Shown here piece by piece: positions 60,096-64,000 of a DNA stretch of 64,000 nt (its first letter is position 1; every line of letters starts with the position of its first letter). The notes under the pieces were generated by a model. The model searched no databases. It saw only the letters and a program-made list of their open reading frames with translations, and was not told where the DNA came from. Source of the DNA: an uncultured Ruminiclostridium sp. (lineage in GTDB: Bacteria; Bacillota; Clostridia; Oscillospirales; Ruminococcaceae); assembly GCA_947627695.1 (NCBI GenBank), contig CANQXF010000002.1, positions 62,001 through 126,000 on the forward strand, in the 5' to 3' direction. A program made the translations under genes and the position numbers.

Positions 60096-60457
60096 AAGTA
60101 ACAGATGACGACCTAATACAAACGCTTTTGACATCATCGAGCGCTGCCGAGGCGGCAAAAGCGCTCGGCATATCTCGGCAAAGCGTTTGTAAACGCCTAA
60201 AAAATCCAATTTTGAGGGAAAAATTTTCAAATCTGAGGCGGCAGGCTCTTGAAAGTTCGGCGACCGTGCTTTCCCAAAATTCAACGGCGGCGGCGGAACG
60301 GCTTGCGGAACTTTCAAAGTCGGCAAACGAGCAAATCGCTCTGGCGGCGGCGACACGAATTTTACAATTGAGCGCTGCCGCTGTCGACCGAATCGACATT
60401 CTTGAACGGCTTGACAATCTTGAAATGTTGACAGAAAATGACAATGAAAGGGGGTAA
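60092..60457 (+). CDS. TerS-like helix-turn-helix protein
   Basis: The 121-residue protein has an N-terminal helix-turn-helix (SAAEAAKALGISRQSVCKRL). A long Ala/Ser-rich helical region with repeated ATRILQLS-type segments follows. This resembles small terminase subunits and the related HTH proteins of phages and integrative elements. A TerS-like protein in a satellite could redirect a helper phage's packaging; here that is inference. It overlaps the previous gene (ATGA) and precedes the 53-residue gene by two bases. Confidence 0.65.
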   Translation: MKVTDDDLIQTLLTSSSAAEAAKALGISRQSVCKRLKNPILREKFSNLRRQALESSATVLSQNSTAAAERLAELSKSANEQIALAAATRILQLSAAAVDRIDILERLDNLEMLTENDNERG

Positions 60458-60459
60458 AA

Positions 60460-60621
60460 ATGAACGGCAACGACATAAAAAAGCGCCTGAAAACGCTTGA
60501 AAACAGGTTTAAACCTAAAACAATTGACGTAAAAATAATTCTGCTCGATTATGACAATTCGACTTTTTTTACAATCGAGCAGCACTATAAGCAAAAAAAA
60601 GAAAGGAAAACAAAAAAATGA
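60460..60621 (+). CDS. Small basic element protein, 53 residues
   Basis: The frame ATG to TGA encodes a very Lys-rich protein beginning MNGNDIKKRLKTLENRF and ending QKKERKTKK. GAAAGGGGGTAAAA precedes the ATG. Its stop overlaps the next ATG by three bases (ATGA), so it is clearly part of the operon. The function is unknown; the charge suits nucleic-acid binding. Confidence 0.65.
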   Translation: MNGNDIKKRLKTLENRFKPKTIDVKIILLDYDNSTFFTIEQHYKQKKERKTKK

Positions 60622-61277
60622 AAAATTATTATATCAATCGTCTTAAAAACGTTTCGACAAACTTTTTTAATGAAACGTCAGCGCTGAGACGTGAGCAGGA
60701 ACGAAATAAAGCGATGTACTCCGAAAAAATTGCAGAAGAAAAAAATCAGCTGATTGAGCAGGAAATTAGTGAAAAGCATAAAGCGTCTAGAAAAGTCGTT
60801 TATGATACTTTCGACCGTGTTCGGCGTGGGCTTGGTAGAGAGAGTTTCCCAAAAATTGAGGAACTCGCTCCAGAACGCCTTTTTCTGAGTGCTGATTCTC
60901 CGTTAAAGCTTTCGGAAAATGAGGTTCGGAGTATGATTCTTTATTATCAAAACAACCCAACAATGAGTAGACTTCTGTTCGACTTTGCGACAAAAAATTA
61001 TCCCTATTTAACGGCGGAAATCGTTTTACCGTCTGACAAGTTACAAGTTTACAAAGAATTTTGCGAAGGTTCGCTATCACTTTTAGAAAAGACAATTTGC
61101 GGAAAAGCTGATTCCACTTTAATTGAAGGGTTTGCCGACGAAGATTTTTGCGGAGACTTGCTTGAAAAAATCGGAACAGGCGGAGACATCGACACAAATC
61201 TTGAAAACTCCTCGATTCCACAAAACACTGAGACAACCTTTGAAAATGTATTGATTAATGAGCATAACGGTCGTTGA
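60618..61277 (+). CDS. Hypothetical element protein with coiled-coil N-terminus
   Basis: The 219-residue protein starts with a long charged helix (about 10-65: SALRREQERNKAMYSEKIAEE). An alpha-helical domain and an acidic, Ser/Asn-rich end follow. It has no recognised motif. The layout recalls phage scaffold or minor virion proteins, but this is only a resemblance. It is the last gene of the element's rightward operon and is coupled to the 53-residue gene. A gene-free 429 bases follow to attR. Confidence 0.7.
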   Translation: MKNYYINRLKNVSTNFFNETSALRREQERNKAMYSEKIAEEKNQLIEQEISEKHKASRKVVYDTFDRVRRGLGRESFPKIEELAPERLFLSADSPLKLSENEVRSMILYYQNNPTMSRLLFDFATKNYPYLTAEIVLPSDKLQVYKEFCEGSLSLLEKTICGKADSTLIEGFADEDFCGDLLEKIGTGGDIDTNLENSSIPQNTETTFENVLINEHNGR

Positions 61278-61490
61278 TAATATAGTAACACTACTGACGA
61301 ATTAGGTATTCAAAAACACAATTGCGTTATTAGGTGGCTGAGAGGCTCTGTGTTGAATTTTGACAGGTCGGCAGTATAGTTTGACTACCAAAAAATAAAA
61401 ACGTCTTAAAACGCATTTTTGAAGGTCTGACGTTTAAAGAATTAAAAAAGAATTAAAATCAGAAAAATTGTTCAACATTTTAAAAAAAAT

Positions 61491-61525
61491 AAAGTCGCTT
61501 TGCAGTCGTAAAGCGGCTTTAATTT
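61491..61525 (+). terminator. Terminator of the element's rightward operon
   Basis: AAAGTCGCTTT pairs with AAAGCGGCTTT (one G-T pair) around eight bases and is followed by AATTTTG. Confidence 0.75.
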
Positions 61526-61556
61526 TGTGTTTGCCTTACGTTGAACATTTTAAATT

Positions 61557-61578
61557 TTTGTTCAACGTTTGTTCAACA
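61557..61578. repeat. Right integrase arm-site repeats
   Basis: The 22 bases are identical to 57042-57063 at the left end. Further GTTCAACA sequences lie at about 61469, and the inverse GTTGAACA at about 61540. Their clustering at both ends supports integrase arm binding. Confidence 0.6.
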
Positions 61579-61706
61579 AAAGATAAAAAATCATATAAAA
61601 TGATAACAAATGAAAAAGAACGAAAAAGAACGCAAATTCTTTTGTAAAGCCATTTTATGAAAAATTATCAAAAGATAAAAAATGATAAAAATCCCTATTC
61701 GTAGAA

Positions 61707-61750
<44 letters not shown>

Positions 61751-61751
<1 letters not shown>

Positions 61752-61912
61752 GCGGCTGAGCCGCTTCAACACGCTCCCAGAACGCGGGAGCGTGTTTTTA
61801 TATTTACCACCCAAAAAGCTTTTTGGTCACAACATCACAGCGGCTGAGCCGCTTCAGCACGCTCCCAGAACACGGGAGCGTGTTTTTATATCCACCGCCC
61901 AAACATCTTTCC
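61751..61912 (+). repeat. Tandem tRNA-terminator module, two copies
   Basis: Two copies start at 61751 and 61839, 88 bases apart. Each has GCGGCTGAGCCGC, then an ACGCTCCC/GGGAGCGTG hairpin, a T-run and TTTACCACCCAAA or a close variant. The second part matches the tRNA-Arg terminator at 10600-10656. It probably was the natural terminator of tRNA-fMet before integration. Confidence 0.75.
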
Positions 61913-61933
61913 AGCAGCAAAATCACCAAATTC

Positions 61934-61985
61934 AAACCGCCTGTTCAACCCATTTACGGCATTGAACAGGCGGTTTATTTTTATG
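61934..61985. repeat. Relic of an earlier integration: diverged element terminator
   Basis: The 52 bases match 56978-57029 with about seven changes, and the stem change is compensated (CTATTCAA/TTGAATAG becomes CTGTTCAA/TTGAACAG). ATTCAAC-type sequences follow, as GTTCAAC does at the live left end. No integrase or attachment repeat remains on this side. Confidence 0.6.
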
Positions 61986-62268
61986 TTTTAAGTGAAAAAT
62001 TCAACAATAATTCAACCCTCCGCTGATCACATCTCGTCAAGCGAACGTCAGGTTTATGCTTGCGTGACATATGCCCGCCGCATAATACTGCTGAACTTCT
62101 TTTATTGAAATTTTTTTTTCAAAACGAATCCCCACCGTTGTAACTGACGGCGAATTGACGGCTGTTATCAGAAAATCGGGAGTAAAAAAATCCACCTGCT
62201 GAACATTTCAGCCGTACCATGCAAAAGATTTATTGGCGAATAAATCCACAGAGGCAAGCAAATAAAAC
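61986..62268. other. Gene-free spacer between integration relic and invertible switch
   Basis: I see no supported reading frame, tRNA or strong repeat here. Its left end carries degenerate ATTCAAC words; the rest is unremarkable AT-rich DNA that may be decayed element sequence. Confidence 0.4.
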
Positions 62269-62297
62269 AAAGAGGCTGATATAAGATCAACCTCTTT
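62269..62297 (-). terminator. Terminator facing the invertible promoter
   Basis: AAAGAGG-C-TGAT and ATCA-A-CCTCTTT pair around five bases. Read leftwards it is followed by GTTTTATTTG. It would stop transcripts leaving the invertible segment in the orientation read here. Confidence 0.7.
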
Positions 62298-62314
62298 TTA
62301 TTTCTGTTATAGGT

Positions 62315-62336
62315 TCGCTTATTGTTCCCATAAGCG
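62315..62336 (+). repeat. Left inverted repeat (recombination site)
   Basis: Arms CGCTTAT and ATAAGCG flank the asymmetric seven-base spacer TGTTCCC. This is the architecture of a tyrosine-recombinase core site. The same 22 bases occur in reverse at 63634-63655. Confidence 0.85.
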
Positions 62337-62364
62337 GTCCTAAAACTGTACATTCCTTTTTATA

Positions 62365-62393
62365 ATTTTATCACAAAACACTGTCATTGTCAA
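62365..62393 (-). promoter_or_regulatory. Invertible outward-facing promoter
   Basis: On the minus strand, a perfect TTGACA (62393-62388) and TAAAAT (62370-62365) are separated by 17 bases. Transcription would start near 62358 and cross the left repeat. No gene lies to its left in this orientation; a terminator does. Confidence 0.75.
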
Positions 62394-62494
62394 TATGATT
62401 TTTCTGACACAAAGCCTTTTTTTTATTAATAAAAAATTCAGCCATACAGTCCTCCGTCATTGTATAATTAAGAAAAAACGAGAGGTGACTTATT

Positions 62495-63568
62495 ATGTCA
62501 AGAAAAGGTACAAACATTTACAAACGCAGGGACGGACGCTGGGAAGCGAGATATGTTAAAAGCGTTGATTCAGGCGGAAAAAAGCATTATGGGTCGGTTT
62601 ACGGGAGGACTTACCGTGAAGTACGGGACAAGCAGGTAAGCTGCATAAACAATTCCGGCTCAGACTTCGGGCAGACGCATATAACCTTGTCGCAGCTTAT
62701 GAGAGAGTGGCTTTTTTCCGTTTCTCTCACCGTAAAAAATTCCACCTATCGCAAGTATGAATGCCTTGTACGCAACCATATCGAGCATACACATCTGGGA
62801 GATATGCAGGTCAGATCTATTACGGGGAAGGATATCAGCGCCCTGGCGTCCGAACTGCTTCTGACTCTCAGCGAAAAAAGCGTGAACGACGTTCTCACGA
62901 CTGTAAATTCGGCTTTGTCATATGGGGAGGAGATCTATGGGATACCGAAAATAAAGCTGCACTATGTAAAAGAGGTACAAAAGGAAATGCGTGTGCTTTC
63001 CGTAGCCGAGCAAAAGCGGCTGGAGGCTTATCTTACAACCGATACCGACACCTGCAAATTCGGCGTCCTGCTGGCTCTTTATACGGGATTAAGATTGGGG
63101 GAGCTTTGCGCCCTGCGCTGGGAAGATGTGGGCAGGAACGAGCTTGTCGTCAGCAAAACTCTCCACAGGGTAAAGAGCGACAAGGGAACAGTCCTGGAGG
63201 TGACCACTCCCAAAACCAAAAGCTCATACCGAGTTATTCCGCTTCCCGAATTTCTCCTCCCGCTTACGGAGCAGTTCAGAAGCAGCGGCGCCGTTTTGAA
63301 AAATCATAACGGCGATTCGGTCGAGCCAAGGCTTATGCAGTACAGGTTTGAAACGTACATCAGGGAATGCGGTCTGCCTAAAACAAATTTTCACGCTTTG
63401 CGCCACACCTTTGCCACAAGGTGCGTGGAGGCGGGCTTCGACATAAAATCTCTGTCGGAGATTTTGGGGCACAGCGATGTAAAGACCACGCTGAACAGAT
63501 ACGTCCATTCATCATTTGAGCAGAAGAAAAAGAATATGGACCTTTTACAGCCTGCAAGTGAGTTATAA
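62495..63568 (+). CDS. Tyrosine recombinase of the invertible switch
   Basis: The 357-residue enzyme has an AP2-like arm-binding N-terminus (NIYKRRDGRWEARYV), a SAM-like core-binding domain (about 65-155) and a catalytic domain. The active-site set is complete: Arg in TGLRLGELC, Lys in TPKTKSSYR, His-x-x-Arg in HALRHTFAT, His in LGHSDVKTT and Tyr in NRYVHSS. GAGAGGTGACTTATT precedes the ATG. It is unlike the element integrase at 57075 in sequence. Because it lies inside its own inverted repeats, it is most likely a DNA invertase instead of an integrase. An old integrated element that lost its other genes is the alternative. Confidence 0.92.
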   Translation: MSRKGTNIYKRRDGRWEARYVKSVDSGGKKHYGSVYGRTYREVRDKQVSCINNSGSDFGQTHITLSQLMREWLFSVSLTVKNSTYRKYECLVRNHIEHTHLGDMQVRSITGKDISALASELLLTLSEKSVNDVLTTVNSALSYGEEIYGIPKIKLHYVKEVQKEMRVLSVAEQKRLEAYLTTDTDTCKFGVLLALYTGLRLGELCALRWEDVGRNELVVSKTLHRVKSDKGTVLEVTTPKTKSSYRVIPLPEFLLPLTEQFRSSGAVLKNHNGDSVEPRLMQYRFETYIRECGLPKTNFHALRHTFATRCVEAGFDIKSLSEILGHSDVKTTLNRYVHSSFEQKKKNMDLLQPASEL

Positions 63569-63587
63569 CACGTCAATATTCTGGTCA

Positions 63588-63618
63588 GGGCAGTGCGGAA
63601 ACTCCGCACTGCCCTGCT
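63588..63618 (+). terminator. Terminator of the switch recombinase
   Basis: GGGCAGTGCGGA pairs perfectly with TCCGCACTGCCC around three bases and is followed by TGCTTTT. It insulates the downstream lipoprotein gene from recombinase read-through in this orientation. Confidence 0.92.
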
Positions 63619-63633
63619 TTTGCACAGATCTTG

Positions 63634-63655
63634 CGCTTATGGGAACAATAAGCGA
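63634..63655 (-). repeat. Right inverted repeat (recombination site)
   Basis: The 22 bases are the exact reverse complement of 62315-62336, so the TGTTCCC spacer points the other way. Recombination would invert and not delete the DNA between them. Confidence 0.85.
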
Positions 63656-63722
63656 CAACACAGAACGCATTCTTTACTTTATAGTATTTCCGAAAATAAA
63701 AAAATAATTAGGGAGAATGCAT

Positions 63723-64000
63723 ATGAAAGAGAAAATAAAAACAATTACCTTTTTGTTTATTGTCACAGCGTTTTTGCTGTGCGGCTGTAACGCCGAAAAA
63801 ACGGTTGAAGATGAACGGGAACAGGGAAATTCCTCTCCGGAAAGCTCTGCTTCGCAGGAAGAAACCACCACGACGACGCAAGAGATCTTAACAACGCCGA
63901 GCGTAAGCGACACCGTTGCTGATGATGAACAACTGCAAACCGACCTGACAAACTTTGTTTCAATATTTACAGAACATGATCTGGAAATAACCGATATGCA
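63723..64000 (+). CDS. Putative phase-variable lipoprotein (partial)
   Basis: The gene runs off the window; 92 residues are visible. It has a signal peptide and lipobox (LLCGC near residue 20), then a Ser/Glu/Thr-rich stalk (ETTTTTQ), and the beginning of a globular part (LTNFVSIFTEHDLEITDM). AGGGAGAATGCAT precedes the ATG. The 67 bases between the right repeat and the ATG hold no convincing promoter, so expression may depend on inversion of the segment to its left. The body of the protein cannot be assigned. Confidence 0.8.
   Translation, partial: MKEKIKTITFLFIVTAFLLCGCNAEKTVEDEREQGNSSPESSASQEETTTTTQEILTTPSVSDTVADDEQLQTDLTNFVSIFTEHDLEITDM

Larger units (their letters stand above)
61278..61706. 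other. Gene-free right end of the element
   Basis: The stretch is AT-rich. It holds a terminator (AAAGTCGCTTT 61491-61501 with AAAGCGGCTTT 61510-61520), GTTCAAC-type arm sites, AAAAGATAAAAAATGATAAAA-like purine-rich DNA next to attR, and no supported gene. Confidence 0.6.
62315..63655. mobile_element. Putative invertible phase-switch cassette with its own recombinase
   Basis: The 1.34-kb segment is bounded by identical 22-bp inverted repeats. It contains a tyrosine recombinase, its terminator and a consensus promoter pointing out through the left repeat. Recombination between the repeats would invert everything inside. The promoter would then face the lipoprotein gene at 63723 through the right repeat. 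The layout matches known invertible-promoter switches run by tyrosine recombinases in gut bacteria; inversion itself is not shown by one sequence. Confidence 0.75.

Noticed and set aside
62315-62336. Interpretation of the inverted repeat as a simple terminator hairpin
   Set aside because: The arms can pair, but there is no T-run, the 7-base spacer is asymmetric, and an exact 22-bp inverted copy lies 1.3 kb away around a recombinase.

Overview
The window looks like a chromosomal segment of a cellulolytic, probably spore-forming, Gram-positive gut or rumen Clostridia close to Ruminococcus (inference). The basis is: strong Shine-Dalgarno sites and consensus TTGACA-N17-TATAAT promoters; spmA/spmB; non-cellulosomal GH9, GH5, GH3, GH27 and CE2 enzymes; many Thr/Pro/Ser-rich surface lipoproteins; and MoxR/DUF58/transglutaminase and Tag-type ABC export operons. 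No dockerin or cohesin was recognised.

Layout. 1-2.2 kb: an AT-rich accessory pair (two-TM membrane protein and cysteine hydrolase) ending in structured RNA and an inverted repeat, abutting a 5'-truncated CotJC-like Mn catalase. 2.7-6.0 kb: small HTH regulators, a zinc-ribbon membrane protein and a BspA-like LRR surface protein. 6.1-10.4 kb: moxR, DUF58, transglutaminase operon. 10.4-12.1 kb: a dispersed repeat, tRNA-Arg and an aminotransferase. 12.4-23.9 kb: a surface-polysaccharide locus (priming sugar transferase, GT4, EpsG-like polymerase, two COG5610-type proteins, GT2, ABC-2 exporter), bracketed by membrane-anchored Thr/Pro-rich surface proteins. 24.8-28.2 kb: spmB/spmA, an aldo/keto reductase and GH27. 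28.3-32.5 kb: a tandem family of membrane proteins with zinc ribbons, one interrupted by an in-frame amber codon. 32.6-36.0 kb: a Mn/Zn ABC importer. 36.5-41.9 kb: GH9 cellulase, K+/H+ antiporter, tRNA-Ser and the second copy of the dispersed repeat. 41.9-46.1 kb: a SpoIIE-type phosphatase/kinase, STAS protein and HxxxDG acyltransferase. 46.4-54.9 kb: CE2 esterase, VanY and CAP lipoproteins sharing an SH3-like module, MATE transporter, GH5 and GH3. 54.9-56.8 kb: an XRE repressor divergent from a lipoprotein with paired operators.

The last 7 kb is the most unusual part. A 4.8-kb element sits in the 3' half of tRNA-fMet between exact 45-bp direct repeats. It has an integrase, a repressor, an excisionase-like gene, a helicase-less HUH Rep-like gene with a repeat-rich AT segment, a TerS-like HTH gene and three unknown genes, so it resembles a minimal phage satellite or Rep element. 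Beyond it lies a terminator relic that suggests an earlier integration at the same tRNA.

Finally, 62315-63655 looks like a self-contained invertible switch. Identical 22-bp loxP-like inverted repeats flank an intact tyrosine recombinase and an outward-pointing consensus promoter. In the orientation read here the promoter points left into a terminator. Inversion would place it just upstream of the lipoprotein gene that runs off the right edge.
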